DNA from: Fusibacter_C sp942493125
Lineage (GTDB): Bacteria > Bacillota > Clostridia > Peptostreptococcales > Acidaminobacteraceae
Assembly (NCBI GenBank): GCA_942493125.1
Contig: OW818667.1
Span: forward strand, 1,798,001-1,862,000
Direction of reading: 5' to 3'
DNA length: 64,000 nt
Part shown: in pieces, positions 24,798 to 33,200 of the stretch
Layout of the letters: the number at the start of each line of letters is the position of its first letter
How positions within the stretch are numbered: position 1 is the first letter of the stretch
Position numbers and translations under genes: made by a program
The notes under the pieces: generated by a model
What the model was told of the DNA's origin: nothing
The model's input: the letters and a program-made list of their open reading frames with translations, nothing else
Database searches by the model: none

Positions 24798-26501
24798 ATG
24801 AACATTTTCAGACCTAAGTTTTTTACCACGATCAAAAATTACTCAAAGCAGCAATTTTTGGGTGACTTGACGGCGGGTATTATCGTAGCGATCATCGCAC
24901 TACCACTCTCTATTGCACTTGCCATAGCATCCGGTGTTTCACCGGAAAAAGGAATGCATACAGCTATTATAGCAGGTTTTTTGATTTCTTTCCTCGGAGG
25001 TAGCCGCGTTCAGATCGGTGGACCGACTGGCGCCTTTATGGTCATCGTTTACGGCATCGTCACAGAATATGGCATAGATGGCTTAATCATGGCGACCATG
25101 ATGGGTGGCTTTATGATGGTTCTCATGGGTGTCTTCAAGCTCGGGGGCGTCATCAAATTCATTCCTCACCCAATCACTACTGGTTTTACAAGCGGTATTG
25201 CAATCACCATTTTCTCATCGCAGATTAAGGATTTTTTCGGACTCGATATCGGTAGTGTGCCAGCAGAATTTTTAGAAAAATGGAAGCTCTATTTTGAATC
25301 AATTGGGACGATTGATGTCAAAGCACTACTCATCGGATTATTGGCTCTTGCGATCATCGTCTTTTGGCCAAAAGATAAAATCAAAATTCCAGGTTCATTG
25401 ATTGCACTTATTGTGACAACACTTGTTGTGCAGCTTGGTCATCTAGACGTTATGACTATAGGCACAAAGTTCGGTGAATTATCTTCTTCCCTTCCTATGC
25501 CTTCACTCCCAGCATTTAGTTTCGAGAAGATGCAACACTTGATTGCGCCTGCGTTCACCATCGCCTTACTCGGCTCAATAGAATCTTTGTTGTCAGCCGT
25601 TGTCGCGGATGGTATGATTGGTGGCAGACACCGTTCCAATACCGAACTCATTGCACAAGGTATTGCCAATATGGCTTCTGGACTCTTTGGTGGCATACCT
25701 GCTACCGGAGCGATCGCACGTACAGTTGCAAACATAAACAATGGTGGCCGCACACCAGTTGCAGGTATGGTTCACGCAGTTGTGCTTCTACTTATTTTAC
25801 TGATTTTTATGCCTTTAGCTCAGATGGTGCCACTTTCAGCACTGGCTGCCATACTCATCGTCGTCGCCTATAATATGAGTGAATGGCGCGAATTTTTATC
25901 ATTGCTCCGATCGCCTAAAAGCGATATCGCCGTCCTACTCATAACGTTCTTCATCACGATACTTATAGATCTTGTTATGGCAATACAAATCGGTATGGTT
26001 CTCGCAGCACTCCTCTTTATGAAGCGCATGGCTGATGTTACTGAGGTCAGTGAACTCACGAGAGATACGGCTGAAGAAGACGACAGCTTCACACCATCAT
26101 TTGACAGAGCGATATTACAAAGATTGCCTAAGCATATACAAGTTTACGAAATTAACGGTCCTATGTTCTTTGGTGCAGCTGACAAATTCCTTGAAGTTAT
26201 CAACGAAGTCAATGGTAAAACCCAAACGATCATCTTGAGAATGAGAAACGTACCAGCTATGGATGCAACTGCAGTACATGCGCTTAAGCGTTTCATCAAA
26301 TCTTGCCACAAGTACAAGATAAAAATTCTCTTATCAGGACTAAAACCACAACCTTATGACGTTTTAGAAAAAGCAGGTGTTATCGCAGTTATCGGTAAAG
26401 AAAATTTATTTGATTTATTTGAAACCGCTTTAACTTATGCAGAAACTTATCACTATCAACTTTCTGGTGAAACTGATCCAGATACAGAAAACAAGGAGTA
26501 A
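24798..26501 (+). CDS. SulP-family anion transporter with C-terminal STAS domain
   Basis: 567-residue inner-membrane protein. The N-terminal half has the SLC26/SulP fold with family motifs 'QQFLGDLTAGIIVAIIALP', 'SGVSPEKGMHTAIIAGFL' and 'GGPTGAFMVIV'; about 12-14 helices extend to residue ~410. The cytoplasmic STAS domain (about residues 440-550) carries 'QVYEINGPMFFGAADKF' and 'DATAVHALKRF'. Members carry sulfate, bicarbonate or organic anions; the substrate cannot be called from sequence. GGAGG precedes the ATG. The rRNA methyltransferase gene starts 2 nt after its stop. Confidence 0.93.
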   Translation: MNIFRPKFFTTIKNYSKQQFLGDLTAGIIVAIIALPLSIALAIASGVSPEKGMHTAIIAGFLISFLGGSRVQIGGPTGAFMVIVYGIVTEYGIDGLIMATMMGGFMMVLMGVFKLGGVIKFIPHPITTGFTSGIAITIFSSQIKDFFGLDIGSVPAEFLEKWKLYFESIGTIDVKALLIGLLALAIIVFWPKDKIKIPGSLIALIVTTLVVQLGHLDVMTIGTKFGELSSSLPMPSLPAFSFEKMQHLIAPAFTIALLGSIESLLSAVVADGMIGGRHRSNTELIAQGIANMASGLFGGIPATGAIARTVANINNGGRTPVAGMVHAVVLLLILLIFMPLAQMVPLSALAAILIVVAYNMSEWREFLSLLRSPKSDIAVLLITFFITILIDLVMAIQIGMVLAALLFMKRMADVTEVSELTRDTAEEDDSFTPSFDRAILQRLPKHIQVYEINGPMFFGAADKFLEVINEVNGKTQTIILRMRNVPAMDATAVHALKRFIKSCHKYKIKILLSGLKPQPYDVLEKAGVIAVIGKENLFDLFETALTYAETYHYQLSGETDPDTENKE

Positions 26502-26503
26502 TT

Positions 26504-27700
26504 ATGTATGAATTAAAACTCCACGAGAAACATGTGGAAAAGTATAAGAAGCAATATCCTCTTATTTTTAAAGAAGCGATCATCGGCTTTCAGATGCTTG
26601 AATCGTCAAATGTTGAAGAGGGTACACTCCTCAAACTCGTCGATGAAAAAGGCCGTTATGTCGCCACTGGTTACCTTGGTAGACAAAACAAAGGACTTGG
26701 CTGGGTCTTGACGAGAAACGACAAAGAAAAAATCGACATGGTGTTCTTTCAACGTAAAATCTATCAAGCCATTGAAAAGCGACTCGGTCTGTATAACAAC
26801 CCAAAAACGACTGCGTTTAGAGTCTTTAACGGCGAAGGCGACGGCATCGGCGGATTGACGATCGATTTCTTCAACGGTTATTATCTCATCAATTGGTATA
26901 GCCAAGGCATCTACTCATTTAAAGAACAAATCGTCGAAGCACTAAAAAAATCCGTTGAATTTGATGCGATATACGAAAAACTCCGATTTGAAGGTCAAAC
27001 ACCAGACAATGCTGATGGTTTCATCGTCGGCTCACCTGCCACTTTCCCTATCGTCATCAAGGAAAACGGCGTCAATCTTTCCATCTTCTTCGACGAAGGC
27101 GCTATGGTCGGGTTGTTTCTAGATCAACGTGAAGTAAGACGCACTATTCGCTTTCAATATGCGAAGGGCAAAGTAGTCCTTAACACGTTCTCTTATACTG
27201 GTGCTTTTTCTGTATTTGCCGCGCTTGGTGGTGCAAAGAACACAACGAGCGTCGATCTAGCAAACAGAAGCATGGAACACACTCAGAAGAACTTTGAACT
27301 CAATAACGTTTCTCTCGAAAATCATCAAATCCTCGTAGAAGACGTTTTTCATTATTTTAAATTTGCCCTCAAAAAAGGCCTTAGTTACGATTTGCTTATT
27401 TTGGATCCACCGAGCTATGCAAAATCTAAGGACTTCACGTTCAGTGCAGAAAAAGATTATCCATCCTTGCTTGCAGAAGCCATCCGCATCACGAGAAACA
27501 ACGGCGTCATCGTCGCTTCGAATAACTCAAGCACAATTACACTGGACAAGTTCAAGCAAATCATCGGTCGCGGTTTCAACGAAGCAGGCGCGAGATTCGA
27601 AATACTTGAAATGCATCAATTGCCTAAAGACTTCAGAACGCACCATTTATATGAAGAAAGCAATTACCTGAAAGTCGCTTTTATAAAAGTTCTTAAGTGA
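26504..27700 (+). CDS. class I SAM-dependent rRNA (cytosine-C5) methyltransferase, RlmI-like
   Basis: 398-residue cytoplasmic enzyme: N-terminal PUA domain (residues about 5-85), an EEHEE-like middle domain, and a Rossmann methyltransferase domain with 'VVLNTFSYTGAFSVFAALGGAK', 'SVDLANRSMEHTQKNFELN' and the catalytic-loop motif 'LILDPPSYAKSK'. E. coli RlmI makes m5C1962 in 23S rRNA; Firmicutes homologues are usually annotated only as class I rRNA methyltransferases, so no symbol is given. The 2-nt gap to sulP implies cotranscription, an unusual pairing. Confidence 0.9.
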   Translation: MYELKLHEKHVEKYKKQYPLIFKEAIIGFQMLESSNVEEGTLLKLVDEKGRYVATGYLGRQNKGLGWVLTRNDKEKIDMVFFQRKIYQAIEKRLGLYNNPKTTAFRVFNGEGDGIGGLTIDFFNGYYLINWYSQGIYSFKEQIVEALKKSVEFDAIYEKLRFEGQTPDNADGFIVGSPATFPIVIKENGVNLSIFFDEGAMVGLFLDQREVRRTIRFQYAKGKVVLNTFSYTGAFSVFAALGGAKNTTSVDLANRSMEHTQKNFELNNVSLENHQILVEDVFHYFKFALKKGLSYDLLILDPPSYAKSKDFTFSAEKDYPSLLAEAIRITRNNGVIVASNNSSTITLDKFKQIIGRGFNEAGARFEILEMHQLPKDFRTHHLYEESNYLKVAFIKVLK

Positions 27701-27717
27701 GGAAATTGCATAATTCC
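27701..27717 (+). repeat. solo copy of the repeat motif, GGAAATTGCATAATTCC
   Basis: Begins at the first base after the methyltransferase TGA stop and is followed by the terminator at 27727. Near-palindromic: GGAAATT and AATTCC arms around GCAT. Confidence 0.5.
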
Positions 27718-27726
27718 TAAAAAATA

Positions 27727-27778
27727 AAGACAGTGTCCACCTAGCGCTTGATAAAGCGTTAAGTCACACTGTCTTTTT
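27727..27778. terminator. terminator between the methyltransferase and DUF1904 genes
   Basis: AAAGACAGTGT (27727-27737) pairs with ACACTGTCTTT (27766-27776), followed by T-rich sequence. An internal AGCGCTT/AAAGCGTT hairpin extends it. Works for convergent genes. Confidence 0.85.
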
Positions 27779-27810
27779 ATTTAAATAAATTGTACAATTC
27801 CGTTTTAATG

Positions 27811-28140
27811 CTAATAATGGACACCATTTTCATAGTACGCACTTGGTTCCAACTCATTGAAGTACACACAGACGTCTGAGTATCCAAGATCCAATACGAA
27901 CTGGGTTATGACTTTCGCAACCTCTTCTTGCTGTTCACGTGATCTCTTGAACCAGTTGATGGTCACAAACGGATAACCACCTGAATTTTCCACACCGTGC
28001 GATATGAACAAAGTCGGTGTCCATTCAGTGGTAAAGTGATCAGGTGGGCAGTTCACGATTTTTGATATTTCTTGAATAATAGGCTGCTCTATTTTTTTAA
28101 CGTCTTCAACGTCAATTGCTTTATAAACGATATGTGGCAT
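27811..28140 (-). CDS. DUF1904 family protein
   Basis: 109-residue soluble protein matching the DUF1904 pattern: 'MPHIVYKAIDVEDVKKI', 'PPDHFTTEWTPTLFI', 'YPFVTINWFKRSREQQEEVA' and a closing 'VYFNELEPSAYYENGVHY'. The beta-alpha-beta layout resembles the tautomerase/MIF-like fold, but there is no Pro directly exposed after Met (MPH does place Pro at position 2, so tautomerase-like chemistry is conceivable). Function unknown. Preceded by AGGTCTT before the ATG. Divergent from the PdaC-like gene across a repeat-rich gap. Confidence 0.8.
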   Translation of the reverse strand: MPHIVYKAIDVEDVKKIEQPIIQEISKIVNCPPDHFTTEWTPTLFISHGVENSGGYPFVTINWFKRSREQQEEVAKVITQFVLDLGYSDVCVYFNELEPSAYYENGVHY

Positions 28141-28218
28141 AAGACCTCCATCTAGATTTCATGTTAAAATGTTATCACAACAAATTCATACGGTCAATCC
28201 TGACGATATAAATTAGTC

Positions 28219-28234
28219 GAAATTGCATAATTCC
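28219..28234 (+). repeat. solo copy of the repeat motif, GAAATTGCATAATTCC
   Basis: Lies 45 nt before element B in the gap between DUF1904 and the PdaC-like gene. Possibly the remnant of a further element. Confidence 0.45.
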
Positions 28235-28263
28235 ATAAACTATATTAAAATAAAGATTACAGA

Positions 28264-28376
28264 GGAAATAGCATAATTCCATATTCAAGATATTTCTTAC
28301 ATGAAAATGACGCAAACAAGCCATTTTTACCATGTGAAAATCTTATTTGAGACTTATTAGGTAATTATGCAATTTC
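28264..28376. repeat. repeat element B, 113 bp, with inverted terminal motifs
   Basis: Left end GGAAATAGCATAATTCC (28264-28280) and right end GGTAATTATGCAATTTCC (28359-28376). The same ends, length and a similar central GAAAATGA...CAAGCCATT block as element A. Non-coding. It lies just upstream of the PdaC-like gene and may contain or displace its promoter. Confidence 0.6.
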
Positions 28377-28418
28377 CATAGTCAACCAATTTCCGTGTTC
28401 AATAAGAAAGGCGCTTAA

Positions 28419-29924
28419 ATGAAACGAATGATACGATTAACCGTGACGCTTGTAATGCTCACACTAATTTTAGCGTCATGCGCTGCCAGTTATGATACTG
28501 TTGATGTTGCTATAAGGCCTGAGGTTCTTAAGGGAACGGATGAATCGCGCAGTCCTGAACTTGGCATTCATTCCATAGTAGAAGAGGAAGAAGATCAAAC
28601 GATTGCCGTTCACTATCCGATAACGGGACATAAAAAGATCGATGCCATCCTCTCTGAATTTGCTCTGAATCGAATAGAGCTCTTCAGGCAAGATACGGCC
28701 AATATACAAGTGACGAACGAAGAGGTATGGCCATATGAGCTCCATATCGATTATGAAATCGTCTACGAAACGTCTCGACATTTGTCACTCATATTTAAAG
28801 AAAGTAAGTATTTAGGCGGTGCTCAACCAAGTTCCACCATGTACACCTATAATTTCAATTTGGAACAAGGTCGACAGTTGACACTTAAAGATCTGTTCAA
28901 AGGCTCATCTGCTTACCTTGAGATCCTGTCGCAATATATAAGGGAATCACTGATCGATAATCACGTATTGAATATTGCTCTGGATGATGATTGGGTTATA
29001 AAAGGCAGTCAGCCACTTGAATCCAATTTTAAACATTTCGTTATCAAAGAAAACAGCCTTGTCATCTTATTTGAAAAATATCAGATTGGTTCAGCATTTA
29101 TCGGAGAACCTTCTCTTGAAATCCCTTTTGACGTCTTCACAGCCCATATTGAGCTAAAAGAAGTCACACTGGCACAGCCTTCAACAGAAATCGCACCTAC
29201 TGAAACAACTGAAAGCCCAGTAAAGGTAGAATCAACAACTCATGAAACTGTGGAAACGACAACCTCTGAATCGATTTCTACGGATGAAAAAGTCATTGCA
29301 CCCGTCTTAAACCGAAAAAAAATTGCGATCACTTTTGAAGATGGTCCTCACCCTATCTATACACCACTCATATTGGATACTCTAAAATCGCGCAACAAGG
29401 TGGCAACGTTCTTCGTCATGGGGAATCGTGCCGATGAATACCCGATGCTCATAAAACGCATCTACGGTGAAGGTCATCTGCTTGGCAACCATTCATGGAG
29501 TCATGCACAACTGACAAGGCTCAGCAATGAAGACATCCTCAATCAAATTGAAAAGACCAATAATACAATCGCTAAATATACTGGCTTCACACCGTATATT
29601 TACCGCCCTCCATATGGCATCTACAACGAAAATGTCATATCAACAGCTGATATGCCTGCTATTCTATGGTCAATTGACCCACTTGATCTGAAATTTGATG
29701 ACTCAGCATATATAACAAACTACGTCCTCGACCACGCCTTCGATGGTGCCATCGTACTTTTACGCGATACCAATCAAAATACCACACAGGCATTTAGCGC
29801 TATCTTGGATGGCCTCATCAAGGAGGGCTTTGATATTGTCACTGTGGATGAGCTACTTGAATTGAACCCGGAAAATAGTGCTTCAAATGTCCGAATTTTT
29901 TCTAGAGGGGCAGAGATTAAGTAA
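28419..29924 (+). CDS. PdaC-like lipoprotein with polysaccharide-deacetylase (NodB) domain, altered catalytic motifs
   Basis: 501-residue exported lipoprotein: signal peptide with lipobox LASC at about residues 18-21, a DUF4163/DUF3298 pair (about residues 40-245, 'SLIFKESKYLGGAQP' is typical), a Thr/Glu/Ser-rich linker (about 250-295) and a NodB domain. The zinc His pair HSWSH and RPPYG are kept. Motif 1 reads TFEDGP rather than TFDDGP, replacing the usual catalytic-base Asp with Glu; motif 4 reads DPLDL instead of DxxDW; motif 5 reads VLLRD where a catalytic His is expected. Metal binding may persist but peptidoglycan deacetylase activity is doubtful. The architecture matches Bacillus PdaC. 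Confidence 0.87.
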   Translation: MKRMIRLTVTLVMLTLILASCAASYDTVDVAIRPEVLKGTDESRSPELGIHSIVEEEEDQTIAVHYPITGHKKIDAILSEFALNRIELFRQDTANIQVTNEEVWPYELHIDYEIVYETSRHLSLIFKESKYLGGAQPSSTMYTYNFNLEQGRQLTLKDLFKGSSAYLEILSQYIRESLIDNHVLNIALDDDWVIKGSQPLESNFKHFVIKENSLVILFEKYQIGSAFIGEPSLEIPFDVFTAHIELKEVTLAQPSTEIAPTETTESPVKVESTTHETVETTTSESISTDEKVIAPVLNRKKIAITFEDGPHPIYTPLILDTLKSRNKVATFFVMGNRADEYPMLIKRIYGEGHLLGNHSWSHAQLTRLSNEDILNQIEKTNNTIAKYTGFTPYIYRPPYGIYNENVISTADMPAILWSIDPLDLKFDDSAYITNYVLDHAFDGAIVLLRDTNQNTTQAFSAILDGLIKEGFDIVTVDELLELNPENSASNVRIFSRGAEIK

Positions 29925-29963
29925 CTATTGATGCGTTTTCTCATAATATGGGCATCGCGAAAA

Positions 29964-30006
29964 AAAACGCTCGAAAGTTATTCACTCTCGAGCGTTTTGT
30001 TATTTT
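29964..30006. terminator. terminator between the PdaC-like and helicase genes
   Basis: AAAACGCTCGA (29964-29974) pairs with TCGAGCGTTTT (29988-29998), with T-rich sequence after it and an A-run before it. Bidirectional for two convergent genes. Confidence 0.85.
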
Positions 30007-30015
30007 TTGTCTTAA

Positions 30016-31890
30016 TTATTGTTGTGGTTTCACAGTTTTAACGCGTTTTTTATCTCTATCTCTTGACGCTTCGCTTCTGCTACCTTCACTTCTGCTACCT
30101 TCGCCACGGTGTGAGTCGCTGCGATTTGAATCACCACGACTTGATCCACCCTCTTTGTTGTAAGATGGTTTACGTTTCGCAGAGCCTTCTTGAGCACCAT
30201 ACTTAGATGGGCCTTTTGGTTTTCCCTTGCCGTCTTTAGCAGGTTCAATCGAAATTGGCTTGCCTTTGATCATACGCTTATCCATTTTTTCCATAACGCG
30301 ATCGACATGGCTTTCTGGAATTTCTACGAATGTAAAGCTATCAAATATATCAACACTACCGATTAATCTACCTTCGATACCCGCTTCATTTGCGATAGCA
30401 CCAACGATATCTCTCGGTTTAACATTGTGGTTATTGCCGACATTGATGTGCATACGAATCATGCCTGCGCTTGATCTAGATTTTGGCTTCGGACGATCGC
30501 CGCCTCTATCATAGCCTCTATCTCCACCTCTGTCAGAGCCTCTATCAGATGATCTTGAAGGTGCTTTTGAGTTGTCAACAGAATCAATCTCTTTCACGTT
30601 TTCGAGCTCAAGTTCCATTTGGAATAAAGCAGCTGCAATCTCAAGTGGTGAATATGAGTTTTCAGAAAATTCTTCAATAAACTGAAGGAATTTACGATCG
30701 ATACCCGCTTCAATACGCTCTTTGATCTTGTTCATGAAAAGTTCTTGCTTCATCGCTGCGATATCGCTGATCTTAGGGATCGGATGCGGCTTGATATCAG
30801 ATTTTGTATAACGCATGATGCTTCTAAGAAGGTGGAAATCTCTAGATGTGATAAATGTAAATGAAATACCTTCTTTACCAGCACGGCCAGTTCTGCCGAT
30901 ACGGTGAACATAGTATTCTTCATGCGTAGGCATGTCGTAGTTGAATACAGCTTCAACATTGTCAATATCAAGACCACGTGCTGCAACGTCTGTAGCAATA
31001 AGAATCTCGATATCGCCGCGCTTAAATTTGCTGATAACGTTCATTCTAAGCGTTTGCTTCATGTCACCATGAATTTTATCACACATGTAACCACGTGCTT
31101 GAAGCATATCCGTCACTTCGTCAACGCGTTTTTTCGTGTTACAGAAGACGATAGAGAGTTTGTAGTTGTAAATGTCGATAAGACGCGTTAAAATTTCCAT
31201 TTTGTCGCGATCTTTCATCTCAAGGTAAACTTGTTCAATATTTGGTGCAGAAAGTTGCGTATGCGTTACTTTCAAGATTTGTGGGTCTTTTTGGTATTTG
31301 TTGATGATGTTTAAAATCTCTTTTGGCATCGTCGCAGAGAAAAGCATCGTCTGGATCGGGTGGTCCACTTCTTCGATAACGAGCTCGATATCTTCTCTAA
31401 ATCCCATGTTGAGCATCTCATCCGCTTCGTCAAGGACGAGCATTTGAAGATTGGCAAGCTTTAACGTCTTGCGTCTTAAGTGGTCAAGTACGCGACCAGG
31501 TGTTCCGATGATGACTTGAGCGCCAGATTTGATGCCTCTGATTTGTCTTTCGATGTCTTGACCACCGTAGATTGGAAGGATATGAAGGCCTTTCATATAC
31601 TTGCCGATGCGATTGACTTCTTCAGAGATTTGTACAGCGAGTTCACGTGTTGGGCACAGAACCAAAGCTTGTACATTTCTGTTGTTTAAGTCGATTTTTT
31701 CCAACATAGGAATGGTAAACGCTGCCGTCTTTCCTGTTCCCGTTTGCGCCTGTCCTACAAGGTCCTTACCCGATAAAGCTACGGGTATAGCCATTGCTTG
31801 TATAGGCGTTGTTTCCTCAAAGCCCATATCTTCAACAGCTTTCAAAATTTCTTTTGAGCAGTGTAATTCACTAAATAACATTTTTTCCAT
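30016..31890 (-). CDS. DEAD-box ATP-dependent RNA helicase (DeaD/CshA/DbpA-like) with Arg/Ser/Gly-rich tails
   Basis: 624-residue RNA helicase. Core motifs: Q motif near residue 20, AQTGTGKT, PTRELA, TPGR, VLDEADEML, SAT, 'ATDVAARGLDID' and 'HRIGRTGRAG'. After the two RecA domains comes a helical segment, a short RG/DRG-rich spacer (about residues 455-485), a DbpA-type RNA-binding RRM ('RMHINVGNNHNVKPRDIVGA') and a C-terminal tail rich in SRSE/GSR repeats and lysine. This matches DeaD/CsdA-like helicases of ribosome assembly and cold adaptation; the disordered tails may aid RNA binding. It has a leader of about 110 nt after the predicted promoter. Confidence 0.93.
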   Translation of the reverse strand: MEKMLFSELHCSKEILKAVEDMGFEETTPIQAMAIPVALSGKDLVGQAQTGTGKTAAFTIPMLEKIDLNNRNVQALVLCPTRELAVQISEEVNRIGKYMKGLHILPIYGGQDIERQIRGIKSGAQVIIGTPGRVLDHLRRKTLKLANLQMLVLDEADEMLNMGFREDIELVIEEVDHPIQTMLFSATMPKEILNIINKYQKDPQILKVTHTQLSAPNIEQVYLEMKDRDKMEILTRLIDIYNYKLSIVFCNTKKRVDEVTDMLQARGYMCDKIHGDMKQTLRMNVISKFKRGDIEILIATDVAARGLDIDNVEAVFNYDMPTHEEYYVHRIGRTGRAGKEGISFTFITSRDFHLLRSIMRYTKSDIKPHPIPKISDIAAMKQELFMNKIKERIEAGIDRKFLQFIEEFSENSYSPLEIAAALFQMELELENVKEIDSVDNSKAPSRSSDRGSDRGGDRGYDRGGDRPKPKSRSSAGMIRMHINVGNNHNVKPRDIVGAIANEAGIEGRLIGSVDIFDSFTFVEIPESHVDRVMEKMDKRMIKGKPISIEPAKDGKGKPKGPSKYGAQEGSAKRKPSYNKEGGSSRGDSNRSDSHRGEGSRSEGSRSEASRDRDKKRVKTVKPQQ

Positions 31891-32005
31891 TAAATTATAA
31901 TTCCTCTCATAAATATATCTTAAACAAGGATGGGAACAATGCCCAATATCTTGTATAGTTCATTTGTTAATTCTGCGATTCCGATAGGTGTCTATCAAAC
32001 AGTTT

Positions 32006-32011
32006 ATTATA
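32006..32011 (-). promoter_or_regulatory. extended -10 element for the DEAD-box helicase gene
   Basis: TATAAT on the minus strand, preceded by TGTGA; start of transcription would be near 32000, leaving a leader of roughly 110 nt before the ATG at 31890. Long leaders are common in cold-induced helicase genes; cold control here is inference. Confidence 0.4.
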
Positions 32012-32093
32012 TCACAAATGCTTAAAATCACCTATTATTATTTCGACACAATTAGTCTACTATACATGTTTTCCAGAGTAAAAGCAAGTAAAA

Positions 32094-32585
32094 TTATAAC
32101 AATTTATAATAAATGAGGTCGTCGATATAGGTTTGAGTCAGTTCATCAAACTCATGCATGACGATGCGTCCACTCATAGTAAAGCCACACTTCTCAATGG
32201 TTGCGATAGACGCTTGATTCCATGAGTAGATATAAGTGCGCGCGATTAACACCCCATCCTCTTTAAGCGCTTCAAGTGCATAGAGTGTCAAGCGATGTGC
32301 AATATTCATCTTTCTATGATCTGGATGCGTCGCTGCCGCCAAGTAGACGCTATGTGATTTGTTGTCTTTGCCACGCGTCGCCTTTAACAAACCCCTTAGT
32401 TGACCATCGTCGCCAAAATCACCGAAGACGGAAACCAATGGGTCAGATAACCATTCATTGATTTGATTGTGATCCTTGATATCGGTAAAGCTCATTCTAG
32501 CGTTTTCTTCCCTGAGCAAATGGCAAAGCTCATAGATGGCATCTAGATCCATTTCGTTTATTTTTCTCATGAAATTGCTCCTCAT
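32094..32585 (-). CDS. GNAT-family N-acetyltransferase
   Basis: 163-residue acetyltransferase fold. The acetyl-CoA-binding motif A region is 'LAAATHPDHRKMNIAHRLTLYA', in which the usual Q/RxxGxG/A loop is weak (HRKMNIA); motif B follows with 'SWNQASIATIEKCGF'. Substrate unknown. Opens with a strongly charged 'MRKINEMDLDAIYEL', where the second ATG (5 codons in) is also a good start. Stands alone between the helicase and iorB. Confidence 0.8.
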   Translation of the reverse strand: MRSNFMRKINEMDLDAIYELCHLLREENARMSFTDIKDHNQINEWLSDPLVSVFGDFGDDGQLRGLLKATRGKDNKSHSVYLAAATHPDHRKMNIAHRLTLYALEALKEDGVLIARTYIYSWNQASIATIEKCGFTMSGRIVMHEFDELTQTYIDDLIYYKLL

Positions 32586-32621
32586 TTAAATTGGAATGAT
32601 AAAATCCCCTCATTTGTTGCT

Positions 32622-33200
32622 TTATAACGTCTTGCCGAGCTCGAAGGCCTTGATGTTCTCGTCGACAAATTTATCTGGAACAGTTTCCCGGATGACAGCT
32701 TCCCATATTTCACTAGATATGTCCAGTTGACTAGCTAAAAGCCCCATCATCATGACGTTCGTCACTTTTACTGTACCGAGCTTCATGCTCAACGTATGAA
32801 TGTCGTGCTTGATAAAATCAATATCAGGTCTGATATGGTTCTCGAGATCATGTGGGTACTGCGCTTGCTCAGCTATGGCAAACACAGGATAAATTTCTGA
32901 CGTACTGGCAAACAATTTACCGCCAGTCTTGAGGAAACCTTGCCATCTGAGACCTTCTAATGGTTCAAGCGCCAATATATAATCGGCCTCGCCTTTTCGG
33001 ATATTTGGAGAGTGTATTTTTTTACCGAGTCTGACACTGCCCCAAACTTTTCCACCACGTTGAGAAAGACCGACGACGTCGTTGCTCTTTACGTCATATC
33101 CTGCACGGTGTCCCGCTTCACAAAGCATGTCTGTCAGCAGCACGAGTCCTTGTCCACCCACACCTGCTAGGATTATATTAACTGTATTATTCATGGCCAA
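32622..33200 (-). CDS. iorB: indolepyruvate:ferredoxin oxidoreductase, beta subunit
   Basis: 192-residue gamma-domain-like subunit of the 2-oxoacid:ferredoxin oxidoreductase family. It pairs with IorA to convert aryl pyruvates (from Trp, Tyr or Phe transamination) to aryl-acetyl-CoA with reduction of ferredoxin. Signatures: 'IILAGVGGQGLVLLTDMLCEAG', 'SQRGGKVWGSVRLGKKIHSP' and 'LALEPLEGLR'. Length is normal. Its start overlaps the end of iorA by 14 nt (8 nt if the second ATG is used), so the two are one operon. The subunit itself is intact, though its partner gene is frameshifted. Confidence 0.93.
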   Translation of the reverse strand: MAMNNTVNIILAGVGGQGLVLLTDMLCEAGHRAGYDVKSNDVVGLSQRGGKVWGSVRLGKKIHSPNIRKGEADYILALEPLEGLRWQGFLKTGGKLFASTSEIYPVFAIAEQAQYPHDLENHIRPDIDFIKHDIHTLSMKLGTVKVTNVMMMGLLASQLDISSEIWEAVIRETVPDKFVDENIKAFELGKTL

